From assembly GCA_039707655.1 (NCBI GenBank), contig CM077675.1, positions 419,181,162-419,245,161 on the forward strand: 64,000 bases of DNA, given 5' to 3'. The notes beneath the pieces are model-generated. The model ran no database searches. It was not told where the DNA came from and worked only from the letters and a program-made list of their open reading frames with translations. The translations under genes were made by a program, and so were the position numbers. This DNA comes from Elymus sibiricus. Taxonomy: Eukaryota > Streptophyta > Magnoliopsida > Poales > Poaceae. Shown here piece after piece: positions 22,993 to 32,423 of the stretch (position 1 is its first letter; every line of letters starts with the position of its first letter).

Positions 22993-23831
22993 GTATGATT
23001 CCGTAAAGTCTGTCTGTAGGAGTAGCATATCTGATAAAAAAATGCGCTTCATTGTATCGCCACACGCCAAACCAACTAAGTAATATTTTTCACAACTTCA
23101 AAAAAATTACATAAAACATGTAAAACTTCAAGAATATAAGCGGCGCGGCAAAGCGCACACTGTCCTTCTAGTATACACTATGCTTCCTAGTTTATAAGGC
23201 CTCCCAATTAATTAAGGTATTCAATTTGGAATTAGGTCTCCCGATTCTGACTGGGTCAATAATTTTTCAAGCTCTTCTATTCGATTTTTTCATAATTCAA
23301 TACACTACGGTCCCTAATTTTGGAGCTTTCTCATTCAATTGAGTTGTTCAATTTCGGATTTGATTCACGATTTTGACTAGGTCAACAATTTTGATCGGGG
23401 TTAATTTGAATTTGGTTCATAGTTTTTTATTCAGTTGAGGTGTTCAGTTTCGTATTGGTTCATAATTCTGGCCCGATCAACGATTTCGATGAGGTGCCCA
23501 ATTTATAATTTGGTTCGTCATTGTGATCGAGTCAGCGAATTTTCAAATCGAACGACAACATCCAACCTATAATAACCCATGATCCTCTCATCATCTGGCA
23601 AAAACGAATCGTAAACATGCGACGCTTTAGCATCAATATAGAAACTTTTTTCTACATATATATGCGTTGATTAATAGATAACACAAGATCACACCTCTAA
23701 AAATGGCCCACCAAAACACCACATTATTATTAAGAAAAACACTATCATCCCCCTCGCGGGCTGAATGAATTTTTTTATTATGAAATCCCGACATCACAAA
23801 CGACGTAGCAAAGCGCGCACAACATTTCTAG
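22993..23831. mobile_element. Helitron-like AT-rich repeats, right flank of the CACTA
   Basis: The same GATTTTGAC…GGTCAACAATTTT blocks as at 5770-7130 occur here. Two putative Helitron 3' ends are visible: GCGGCGCGGCAAAGCGCAC (23140-23158), then CCTTCTAG and T at 23172; and ACGTAGCAAAGCGCGCAC (23803-23820), then ATTTCTAG and T at 23832. Each has a GC-rich potential hairpin ending about 10 bp before CTAG. No helicase or Rep gene is present, so these would be non-autonomous, and the 5' TC ends are not pinned down. Confidence 0.5.
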
Positions 23832-24170
23832 TTTCAGCTAAACTATAACCTAGTCTATCGTCGACCGCGGCGGCATGCGATTCCCACAACATGGCTTCCC
23901 CTATGTCTGACAACAAGCTCACCAGACCTCGTAAGCCCAGCCGAAGGTAAGCCTCCGCCTCAGCGAAGTCACTGACATGGATCAGGGTTGGTTTACGGGC
24001 ATGGGAAGAGGTTGGCGGCGGCTCCTTTCCGCCGCCATCACTCTCACGGATGTCACGGACGAGCCGTAGGAAGGAGCACCGGTGCCACGCGCGTCCATCA
24101 TCAGCCTACGCGCGTGTGGCCGGCGCAGGGCAATGCATGTCGGTTTCGTGGTCTCTTCTAGAAACGGCAA
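23832..24170. other. No gene recognised; unique-looking GC-moderate DNA
   Basis: This is the stretch into which the following Mutator element inserted. Short open frames occur on both strands with no domain. Confidence 0.4.
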
Positions 24171-24179
24171 CACCGACAC

Positions 24180-25214
24180 GAGTATTTAACAAAAAACTAC
24201 CACATTTTGTCCAAACGTGCTCACAAACTACCACTCTACAAAAACTGACCAAAAACTACCACTTTTGCATTATTTTTTTGCTAAAAACTACCATGTCAGA
24301 AAAGTTGGCGATTTGGCTTGTTTAAATTAGTTTATGACAAGGATGGCCCGCATGGAAGTGCTGATGTGGCATAGTAGTCAAACTCTGTTAGATTGACCGT
24401 TATGACATGTGGGCCCACATGTCAGAGTCAATAAAATTTCAGACTTTTAAACTCTTTATAAATTTAATCATTGACTTAACCCTAAACTAATTAATAGTTA
24501 GGCTAATTTAACCGCATGGGCCCGGTGGACAGTGACCCATCTAACCCTAAACTAATGTGCAGTTACTAAAAAAAAACCTAATCTAATCATACGATGGGCT
24601 TGGCTAGAATGGGCAGCCAGCCAGCTCGAGCGGAGGCAAGCGCACGGCGTGGCGGCTGCCTGCTCGCCGGCGGGGCGGCCTGCTCGCCCGTCGACGCGGC
24701 TTGCCTGCTTGCCGGTGCGGCGGCCTGCTCGCCCGGCGGCGCGGCCTGCTTGCTTGTCGGCGCGGCGGCCTGCTCGTCCGGCGGCGCGGGTGCGCTGCCT
24801 GACTGCTCGCCGGCGCGGCAGCCTGACTGCTCGGAGGCGCGGCGGCCTGCGCTGCTCGCCCGGCCAGCTCGAGCACAGGAACGGGATGCTCAACAAGGCC
24901 TCCGAGCTCTCCGTGCTCTGCGACGAGACGCACAGAACCTGTTCGATGTAATGCACGTAAGGGTGGAGAGAGGTGGAAGAAGAGGGTTGACGTGTGGGCC
25001 CTATTTTGTAATAACGGTCAAAGTTAACGGTCAACCTGATTTGTGGGCCCAGCATGTCACAAAGGCGTTTAGAAGAGGTAAATCGGGCACTTTTCACACC
25101 TGTTAGTTTTTAGCAACGGATTAGCAAAAAAATGATAGTTTTTGACACAAAATCGTAAAGTGGTAGTTTGTGGGCACGTTTGGTCGAAATGTGGTAGTTT
25201 TTGGTTAAATACTC
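24180..25214. mobile_element. Non-autonomous Mutator-like element, 1035 bp, 9-bp TSD
   Basis: The 9-bp direct repeat CACCGACAC flanks the element (24171-24179 and 25215-25223). Terminal inverted repeats are long: GAGTATTTAACAAAAAACTACCACATTT-like on the left, and the complement AAATGTGGTAGTTTTTGGTTAAATACTC on the right. Further inverted words (GTGCTCACAAACTACCAC and GTGGTAGTTTGTGGGCAC) extend the similarity to about 120 bp. A 9-bp TSD with long TIRs is typical of Mutator. There is no transposase inside. Confidence 0.9.
24645..24865. repeat. GC-rich 21-24-bp minisatellite in the Mutator element
   Basis: GCCTGCTCGCCCGGCGGCGCG and close variants repeat about eight times. The repeat is open in several frames on both strands (for instance an Ala/Gly/Cys-rich plus-strand frame and an Arg/Ala/Gly-rich minus-strand frame), so long ORFs here are a consequence of the repeat. 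No domain is seen. Confidence 0.75.
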
Positions 25215-25223
25215 CACCGACAC

Positions 25224-25456
25224 CGTTGATTTGTTTGGGTTATCACGGTTTTGACCGATGAATGGTTAGCCGGTTCGGTCTTGTGCAGATCTGTGACATT
25301 ACCAACTGTGCGTTCACCTCAAAGGACGAAGGTCGTTGTGTCCATATAATTTGAGAGCCGGTACAATCATAGGGCGGTGATGATTAACACGGCGCGCCAG
25401 GCCCACGAATGAATGAACGTCGCCGGTGCACGCACGCACGCACCCAGGTACGTGCA
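25224..25456. other. Short spacer, no gene
   Basis: It contains a CGCACGCACGCACC run near 25429 and nothing else of note. Confidence 0.4.
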
Positions 25457-25459
25457 TAA

Positions 25460-26872
25460 GAGCATATACAGCCACGCATGGTAAATCCGGCCCCTCGAAT
25501 GCCCGCGGACGCGTCCGGGCGGTTCCGCGGGCACTGACCGGACGCGCTTTATTTTTTGCCTTTCACATCCGCATCCCTCATATCCATACAAATGCATACA
25601 ACGCTACGTAAAACAGAGATCAACATCTTTCATCGGATAGGATTGCTTCGCCGAACAAAAGGATCTCATGCTTCATCGGAGTTCATCGACAAATTCAAAC
25701 TGGAAACTACTTAAGCATAATTAAAATATGAACAAAACAGGGAAGGGCGGAGGAAATCACCATTTCCTCGCCGCCCCCTTCCCCTTCCGGTCGTCCGCAC
25801 AGCTGTGTCCATCCTCCGTGTAGGCATCGACGTGCGGTGGAGCGTCGTCGTCGTCGTCGTCATCGCAGCCGGAGGTGGAGGCGTCGCTGTCATCCTCGTC
25901 GGAGTCGCAGCGCATGCCGGACAGCCTGCGGAGTAGGCGGGCGTGCTCCTTGGTGTGGCGGGCCGCTTTCGCCTTCGTCCCCGCCTCTTTCGCTGCCTCG
26001 CGCTTCGATAACTGGATTGCCAGTGAAAGCGCGTCGGCATTCTTGCGGCGAATGCGGCGTGCATCCGACTCCGCCGTTGTCAGCGACCGACGGAGGACGC
26101 CCGCGAGGAGCGCGTCCTCGGGGTCCACCGGCGCGCTCGAACGGTGCGCGTCCAGCGCCTCCCCCCTCTCCCTCGCCCGCTGCCGCTCGCGACGGGCTGC
26201 ACGCGCCTCGGACTCCGGCGTCCTCGTGCACCCCGTCCCCGTCGCGGGCACGAGGACACAGCGGTGGCCGGGCACTGCATCCGGAGCATAGGGTGGTGGA
26301 GGTGGGCGGCGTACCTGACCTGGAGCGGAGCGGCCGGAGCTGCGCGCCGGGCGGGAAGGGCCTGCGACATCGCCGGCGCTCCGTCGGCGTGCGACGGGCC
26401 CGGAGGATGCAGATCCACCGCTGCCGAGGCCGCCTTGGTCCTGCAGCGCCCGGCGCAACGCGATGCGGAGGGCCACCTCCTCCACATCGACATCCGATTC
26501 GTCGGAGCTGCTTCCGTCGCCGGCCATCGAATCAGAGGGTGGGAGGGGGAGGGGAAGTGGAGTGGACGGAGAATGAACTGTCGGATGTCTAGGGTTTGCC
26601 GGATTCGGGTATTTAGTGGGGTCGGTGGTGGGCCAGGCTGACGTGTCGGTGGGGTTGGTGGTGGGCCTCGCAGTCAGGCGGACGTGTCCGGGCGCGCCCG
26701 GGCTCCGCATATCCGCCCCATATTTGGGCTGGATATGAGGGGTGCCAGTCAGACCGGGCGTTTGAGCCCCGTTTAGGGAGTCCGTCTGGGTTGATTTTTC
26801 GTGATCGGACAGTGACCGGACGGCCTGTCCGAGCGTATGAGACGGATGTAAGTGATATGGCTATAGATGCTC
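25460..26872. mobile_element. Non-autonomous PIF/Harbinger element, 1413 bp, TSD TAA
   Basis: Terminal repeats GAGCATATACAGCCA (25460) and TGGCTATAGATGCTC (ending 26872) are inverted and flanked by TAA (25457-25459 and 26873-26875). Subterminal blocks with GACGCGTCCGGGC and GGACAGTGACCGGAC are inverted and GC-rich. The interior carries one long open frame on the minus strand and no transposase. Confidence 0.85.
25757..26527 (-). CDS. Acidic/basic low-complexity protein in a Harbinger element, intact frame
   Basis: The minus-strand frame from ATG at 26527 gives 256 residues (MAGDGSSSDESDVDVEEVAL…). I chose this ATG rather than the in-frame one further upstream at 26710, because that lies in the GC-rich subterminal part and adds only Pro/Thr-rich sequence. 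Three helical-looking blocks resemble ubiquitin-interacting motifs in spacing: EEVALRIALRRALQD, EDALLAGVLRRSLTTAE, and NADALSLAIQLSKREA, which has the A-x-x-x-S-x-x-E core. The C-terminal third is acidic, with seven consecutive aspartates coded by a GTC/GTCGTC repeat, and ends in a basic GKGAARK. No known family is recognised. It is open throughout, but expression is unknown. Confidence 0.5.
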   Translation of the reverse strand: MAGDGSSSDESDVDVEEVALRIALRRALQDQGGLGSGGSASSGPVARRRSAGDVAGPSRPARSSGRSAPGQVRRPPPPPYAPDAVPGHRCVLVPATGTGCTRTPESEARAARRERQRARERGEALDAHRSSAPVDPEDALLAGVLRRSLTTAESDARRIRRKNADALSLAIQLSKREAAKEAGTKAKAARHTKEHARLLRRLSGMRCDSDEDDSDASTSGCDDDDDDDAPPHVDAYTEDGHSCADDRKGKGAARKW

Positions 26873-26984
26873 TAATGCATTGCATGGCCCCGGCTGGAGC
26901 CGGACGCGTTCAGTTAAGGCGAGCGGCGGAGCGCATCCCATGCGCCGGCAGGGATCAGTATATCCCCAACGCCGGGCCTGTTTA

Positions 26985-28803
26985 GAGCATCTCCAGCCGG
27001 GGCCCCAAAGGTCCCCCCAGGCCTCTTTTTTAGCGCCGGCGGGCGAAAAAACTCCCAGCCGCGGCCCCAAGACGCCGATTTTCGCCGGTTGGGCCCTTTT
27101 TTTGGGCCGGCGAACCCAGGCCGAACCCAGGGAGCTGGGGGCGCCTAGGGGCGCCGGCTGAAGCGAAAAGCCATGTGGGGCCGAGCTGTCGGCGAGACCG
27201 GCTGCTACTTCCCGCCATTTCCCCTCCTTTTCCCTCTCTCTCCCGCCGTTTCCCCCCGGTCCTTCTCTCCATTCGCTCCATTTCCCTCAATTTCCTCCCT
27301 CCCTTCGCCGCCATGCGGCCGAAGAAGTACGCCGCCCCTCGCCAAGCCACCGCCCCCGCCGTCGCCAAGCTGCGCAAGGCCCGTGCGCCGATGGCAAGGC
27401 CGCCGGGTTTGACAAACGCGGAGTGCAAGGCCGACGTCGAGCGAAGGGAGGCGGTGACCACCGATCGCCGCAACAGGCTCCTCATGAAGAAAGCCAAGGA
27501 TGCGGCGGCGGCGGTTGAGCAGGAGGTGTCGTCTCAGCGGCCGATCTTCCCGGGACGGCAGCAGGCGGGCCCGTTCCCACAAGGCGTGTGGGGCAGCCAG
27601 CAAAGCGTCGCGTCGCCGGCCAACCCCAACTTCCCTTCGCCGGCGTGGGGCGGTTACGCGCCCTCGCCGGAGTACGTCGACGGCGACTCCCTCGGCGGAT
27701 TCAATCCCAACATCACCTTCCCGCGCATGCCTTCCGCCTTCTCCGCCGGCCACCCAAACGCCCAGTACGGCTACGTGCCCTCGCCGACGTACTCCGGCTC
27801 GTCCGCGACGGCTATGCGGCACGGCCCCCTGCCTTTCGCGCCTGGCGCGGTTCCACGGTACAACAACGCCGAGGCCGAGATGGAGGAGATCATCAACACC
27901 GGCTCCGCCGCGGCCGCGTCGTGCCCCGGGTTTGGTACGCAAGAGGCGGAGGACATCGGCGACATGGACGATGTCGAGGGCGACGAGCCCGAGGAGGAGG
28001 AGGAGATGGAGGAGGAAGAGCCGGTGGAACCCGCGCCGCTGGCGAAGGGCAAAGGGAAAAAGAAGAAGCCAAGGTCTGCCAATGGGAAGCCGGGCGAGCC
28101 CCGCATCAAGTGGACGGCGAAGGAGGATGTGTGCCTCGCCGAAGCGTGGAAGCAGATCAGCCAGGACCCTATCACCGGCGCGAACCAGAACACCGACACG
28201 TACTGGACGAGGATCAAGGCGGCTTTCGACGAGCGCAAGTTGGTCGATCCCGAGTTCACCGGCACATACATGGAGCGCGGCGCGAAGGCCATGGCCAACC
28301 ATTGGGCGAGCATTCAAACGGCGTGCAACAAGTGGCATGGCATCCAGGAACAGGTCCATGCTCGCCCGGAAAGCGACGCGAACGTCGAACAACAGGTACG
28401 TTCGAACACCCACCTTCGCCGTCCTTCGCCGTGTTCGTCGACACTTGTCCTTTCCTGCAGATGGTTCGGATGTTCGACTTGTTTCGCCGGGACAGCGGCA
28501 CCGATTCCGACTTCAAGTTCCTCCATGTGTTCACCCCGGACTATTGTCATGTTTTGATCGTCGGACCTGTGGTGGCGATCGCCGGACCTATGGCATGATG
28601 GACGCCGACTTGTTGCATGACCGATGCCGAACTGTGGCATGATCGCCGAACTCGCGTCGTTTTTTGGGTAGCGGGAAAATGAGAAGTTTAAATAACCTCG
28701 GGGCGCGACTGGAAAGTTAATCCCCCAGGACGAAAATAGCGCCGGCTTGGACGTTTTGCGGCCTCGCCACACGCGCTGGGGGGTTAAACGGCTGGAGATG
28801 CTC
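26985..28803. mobile_element. PIF/Harbinger element encoding only ORF1, 1819 bp, TSD TTA
   Basis: Terminal repeats GAGCATCTCCAGCCG (26985) and CGGCTGGAGATGCTC (ending 28803) are perfect inverted copies, flanked by TTA (26982-26984 and 28804-28806). Subterminal GGGGCCCCAAAGG on the left has an inverted counterpart on the right in degenerate form. The interior encodes a Myb/SANT-like ORF1 protein on the plus strand but no DDE transposase. It begins 112 bp after the previous Harbinger element ends. Confidence 0.92.
27313..28598 (+). CDS. Harbinger ORF1-type Myb/SANT-like DNA-binding protein, two exons
   Basis: Exon 1 is 27313-28395 and exon 2 is 28461-28598. The intron 28396-28460 has GTACGT…CTGCAG ends, and joining keeps phase, giving VEQQ followed by MVRMFDLFRRDSG, for 406 residues. 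Residues 1-110 are Ala/Lys-rich; residues about 110-200 are Pro/Gly/Ser-rich; an acidic stretch (about 217-240) is followed by a basic GKGKKKKPRS, a likely nuclear signal. A trihelix/SANT-like domain (about 264-350) has IKWTAKEDVCLAEAWKQIS and AMANHWASIQTACNKWHGI. This matches the Myb-like proteins encoded next to Harbinger transposases, which in rice PING-type elements assist transposase nuclear entry and DNA binding. Exon 2 continues into GTDSDFKFLHVFTPDYC, typical of the family's end. No lesion is seen. Confidence 0.75.
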
Positions 28804-28806
28804 TTA

Positions 28807-29647
28807 ATGGCGATCTAAAGAGCAGTCGTACGCGTCACCTTTTAGCTCCACTTGAATTCGCTACACCAGCTCGATCGATCGATCCATTCCATGCTCGAAT
28901 TCGCCACTGGCCTCTGGCTTCCATCCCTCTCTAGATCTCCCTTGCTGTGCCTATCGAGCTAGCTTGCTGGCACGCATACGAGTACGACCGAACAAATGAT
29001 TTCCAAGCTCCAACCCCACCCTTTTCATGGGGTACGGCGAGTTTAGCACCAGCTACTGCGTGCGTGCGTGCGTAGGCCACAGATCGCGAAATATTTTGGC
29101 CTCACACGCCAGACATTTGCTAGGCTGTACTGTGGCGTTGAGGAACGGAGTGGTGGTTCTGAATATCCGACGAGGGTTTCGACTTTGTGTACAGGGTACT
29201 GCAGATTGTTCCACGTCTTAGTTTGCACGGATTAGGATATGAATACTTGACGGGCGTACAAATGTACAAGCACGAGAGCGTGGCCGTTTAGATTAGTAAG
29301 GCTAAAGCTATGCTTTGAGTACATGTAGTTTGTGTGTAGGGAATCTTTTCTTTTTTCGTCAACAACCATTGTTGAGTGATTCACCCATGTGTAGCATTTT
29401 GCGAGGAAATATCATTTGTAATGCTTTGGGGAAAGAATTGATGCTGAAAAAGATTGTTTCGAAAGCATTTTTCCAGTACTGGTTTCTGTAGATAAAAAAT
29501 TGCGTCACATAAATATGCACGTAGGTTAAAAATAAGCAATATTTGTTAACCAAAAAACGTCTTCATTTTTCTTGGATTTTACTCTTCATGGCAACAACAT
29601 ATAAGTTCGGGTATAGACATACACTTTCAGGTGAACACAGTAAGTGA
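28807..29647. other. No gene recognised
   Basis: Mixed-composition sequence with GCTCGATCGATCGATCC near 28870 and a short GTGCGTGCGTGCGT run at 29060. No domain, terminal repeat or splice-supported frame was found. Confidence 0.4.
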
Positions 29648-29650
29648 TTA

Positions 29651-30600
29651 GGGCATCTCCAACGCCGAGCCATAAATTTCATCCCGCTTCCGTCCGAGGA
29701 CAGCGAGGATTAGTTTGCGGACACTGCGTCGGGAGATAGCCATCCAACGTTGCCTGCATACATCCGGCCTCTCTATTTTTCTTAAGAGTTCACACGTTCA
29801 AATTGCCGCATACATAAACTACACACATTTAAATGTTCCAATGCAGTTGTAGTTCAAATTTGCGGGACCGGCCGCCATAGTACAAACGATCGAAGACTGT
29901 TTTGCGCATCCGAAAACTCCAACGAAATTGGTCAGCGAAGAGTGCATCGGGGGCAAAGTGGTCGTCCATCAGTGTCAAATGGCCGCGCACCCTGTTGCAG
30001 TTGAGCATTCGATGACCATTGATGAAACCCTTAAAATTGAGAACATGCTCCTCCACACGCTCATCGTCTTCAAGGACCGCATGCATGATCGTAGTCTCAT
30101 CCGTGTAGTCCTCCTCGTTGGACGAGCCATCATACGAATCAACATAGTTGTCGTATATGTACTTCAAATCCGAATCAATTGCTTGAAAGAAGAAGATACA
30201 ATTTGTTTTAGGTCCAACAATTCACCGAACAGTTGCCGCGCATGATGAGTATTGCAGCATCATAGGGTACCTGGCAAGAAAGTCAGAGGAGAGGGATGGA
30301 ATGGCGACGGGGAGAAGCGGGGTGGAGCCCGGATGAAACGATGTAGGTGACGGTGACGTAGAGTTTCGACATGGGTGTGGCGTGACGGTCAGGGTGATGG
30401 AACGGCGACGAAGACAAGAGAGAAAATAGGAAGGAGAGAAAATGAGCAGGATGAAGGCGTCGGGTCCAGAAACGTTTGTCTTGGGTTTATCAAAAAAAGT
30501 ACATCCAGACCGCTCGACGGACCGACACACACACTGTGTTGGATGGTAAATCGCGTCCGGACCGTGTGGTCCAGACAGTTGCGTGTGGTTCGAGGGTCAG
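29651..30600. mobile_element. PIF/Harbinger fragment with transposase relic
   Basis: The left end GGGCATCTCCAACGCCGAGCC (29651) follows TTA and has the usual Harbinger terminal word. Subterminal similarity in reverse orientation is seen on the right around 30530-30590 (GTTGGATGGTAAATCGCGTCC), but the final terminal repeat and TSD are not visible, so the right boundary is approximate. The minus strand carries part of a transposase. Confidence 0.6.
29829..30167 (-). pseudogene. Harbinger transposase N-terminal fragment
   Basis: The minus-strand frame reads VDSYDGSSNEEDYTDET, EEHVLNFKGFINGHRMLN, RGHLTLMDDHFAPDALFAD and FRMRKTVFDRLYYG. This matches the region before the DDE_4 catalytic part in grass Harbinger transposases. 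The listed start is a TTG, no ATG is close by, and the frame ends after FELQLHWNI without the DDE residues. It is therefore a fragment within a deleted element. The full protein would cut and paste elements at TWA targets. Confidence 0.75.
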
Positions 30601-30916
30601 TGGTGAAGATACCCTTGTGTGCTCTGCAGGCCGAAAGATAATTTTGTCCACAATCCTGCCCAACCTAGTACGCAACATAAGCTCTACATAATAAATTATC
30701 AAAATGCAGTGAACTAGTCATAACCAACAAGCCAAATAAAAAGAACAAAAGGCTTTTATTATGAGAAAGTAGTGGAAGTGCATGAGGAATGAAACCCCCG
30801 GTGTCAACACGAACGAGTGCTGGTAGCATACCATTGCGATGATCGTAGAATCTCATCTTGGAGTTACAAAACACTTCGGGACTGAAAATTGGTCACGTAT
30901 GTCCTCTGAATAGTCG
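30601..30916. other. No gene; spacer before the promoter repeat
   Basis: AT-rich sequence with no repeat or ORF that can be supported. Confidence 0.4.
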
Positions 30917-31200
30917 GAAAACAGAACCAACACGTCCACAGTTCTCTCTCTCTCTCTAGTGATACTTGCCTGCAAAACTCAGGGCCATGGCTACAAATTA
31001 CGAGCCGTTGCATCGAGCAATCTGCTGCACGTCTCCATCGCTTTTAATGTGCTATTGTACGTACGCGAGGCTGTCTGCCCGTGGCATCGCCGTGCCAACC
31101 CTCTCATTGTCTGATCACGCGCTACGTACAGAGCCTGTCTCCTCTCCACTGGCGCCAACTCACACGCATTACGGATTACACCGGGCTGGCACGTCCAAAC
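30917..31200 (+). promoter_or_regulatory. Distal copy of the duplicated XTH promoter segment
   Basis: From GAACCAACACGTCCACAGTTCT (about 30921) through GGGCCATGGCTACAAATTA, GTGGCATCGCCGTGCCAACC and CGCGCTACGTACAGAGCC, to GGCGCCAACTCACACGCAT (about 31168), this segment matches 33343-33700 with substitutions and indels. It ends where the 2.0-kb Mutator element inserted. It has no TATA box or coding exon of its own, so it is a promoter-only duplicate. Confidence 0.75.
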
Positions 31201-31457
31201 CCCTTATGGCGGACAAATTTTCTGTTATAACCTTTTGGGTTAACAAATTCAGGGATTGATCTAGCTTTAAAAAAATTGAATCTGACCTCTTTTGATGACG
31301 CCAACATCCCTGGCGTCTGGGTTGAACTCTGGTCCGGAGCCCGCTCGACCGGCTGGCCCGTTGACTCGCTGACGTGGCAAAGGTCCAGACGCCAGGGTCC
31401 CTGACGTCTGGTCCTGTTAACTGAATCACGCGCACGGGCCCACCCCAAAACAGATCG

Positions 31458-31459
<2 letters not shown>

Positions 31460-31492
<33 letters not shown>
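31460..31492. repeat. (CT)n microsatellite
   Basis: A pure CT dinucleotide run of 33 bp just inside the left TIR of the Mutator element, in a pyrimidine-rich segment. Confidence 0.95.
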
Positions 31493-31494
<2 letters not shown>

Positions 31495-32060
31495 CCCTCT
31501 TCCCCCTCACACCCCTCCCCCCCTTTGATCTATTCAATCCTCCATCCAAATCCGTGGATCTGAGCCCCCCAAGCATCCTTGAGGTATTCTCCCCCAATCC
31601 CTCCAATTTTTTTTTGTTAGAAGATCTTCTTTTTAGAGCATTATTGAAGATTAGGTGATGTTAGATTAGTAGATGATTTCTTAGTTTTAGGATTTTTTGT
31701 GTAGTTGTTAGATGATATAGATGATTTGTATGTAGTAGATGATGTGTTGTTTAATATGTATGCAATTATATTTCGTTTTGTTCAATATGTAGATGAACAT
31801 ATTGTTGTCATATTTTTTTTTGAAAAAGAGATAATGAAATATGATGGTTGTGTGATAAATGGGTTGTTCAAGAGATATGTTTGTGTACTCAAGATGATAT
31901 GTGTTTGCTTGGCTAGTTGGTGGTTGGCTATAAGCATTAGGGGCATACAACTCAACCTCATTTGCTTCACTGGTTGGTGGTTGAGGATGTGGTTTGCGAT
32001 AAGCATTGGAGGCATCAACCATAACCCTATGCTCAACAAGAGGCATACTTGTCCTCTCGG

Positions 32061-32423
32061 TCAGTGGGGAAGAGACATGTCTTTCAAGTCAATTGCAAAC
32101 CGAGGAGGTTCAACCTTGGTGGCAAACAATTCAAGTGACTTGTCTTCCGATTGAGCAACGTTTTTCTTGTACACATCCCAATGCAAATCCGATGTGATAG
32201 GCATACTTTTTAAGCGAGATTTGGCTCCAACTCTAACATCATACCTTCCTATTAACTTAACATCATCATTGGGGTCCATCCACTTCAAAACATGTCTCAC
32301 TTTTGCAACAACCTCCTCATAGTTAGGGATTGTATCAAAAACCATTGTTTCCTCACCCGGGTCGGCATTGTTACTAAAAAATGCCTCCTTGTCCATATAA
32401 TGAACATTAACAAGTCTCTCCAT
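32061..32423 (-). pseudogene. Possible N-terminal part of a MULE transposase
   Basis: The minus-strand frame from ATG 32423 gives 120 residues beginning MERLVNVHYMDKEAFF, with EEVVAKVRHVLKWMDPND and RYDVRVGAKSRLKSMPI. It resembles the N-terminal PB1-like segment that precedes the MuDR and MULE domains in grass Mutator transposases. The catalytic MULE domain and SWIM zinc finger are not present in the element. An acceptor-like TTTTTAG just before the ATG leaves open an upstream exon. The family match is from memory of pattern and is moderate. Confidence 0.45.

Noticed and set aside
24552..25097. 181-codon minus-strand frame in the Mutator element
   Set aside because: It is open because of the GC minisatellite; all frames there are open.
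27205..28642. Three further long frames overlapping the Harbinger ORF1 gene (402 codons minus, 380 and 336 codons plus)
   Set aside because: They are Arg/Pro-rich shadows of the coding frame in GC-rich DNA; only the frame with the SANT-like domain and a matching splice is supported.
29060..29075. GTGCGTGCGTGCGT as a microsatellite locus
   Set aside because: Too short to be meaningful.
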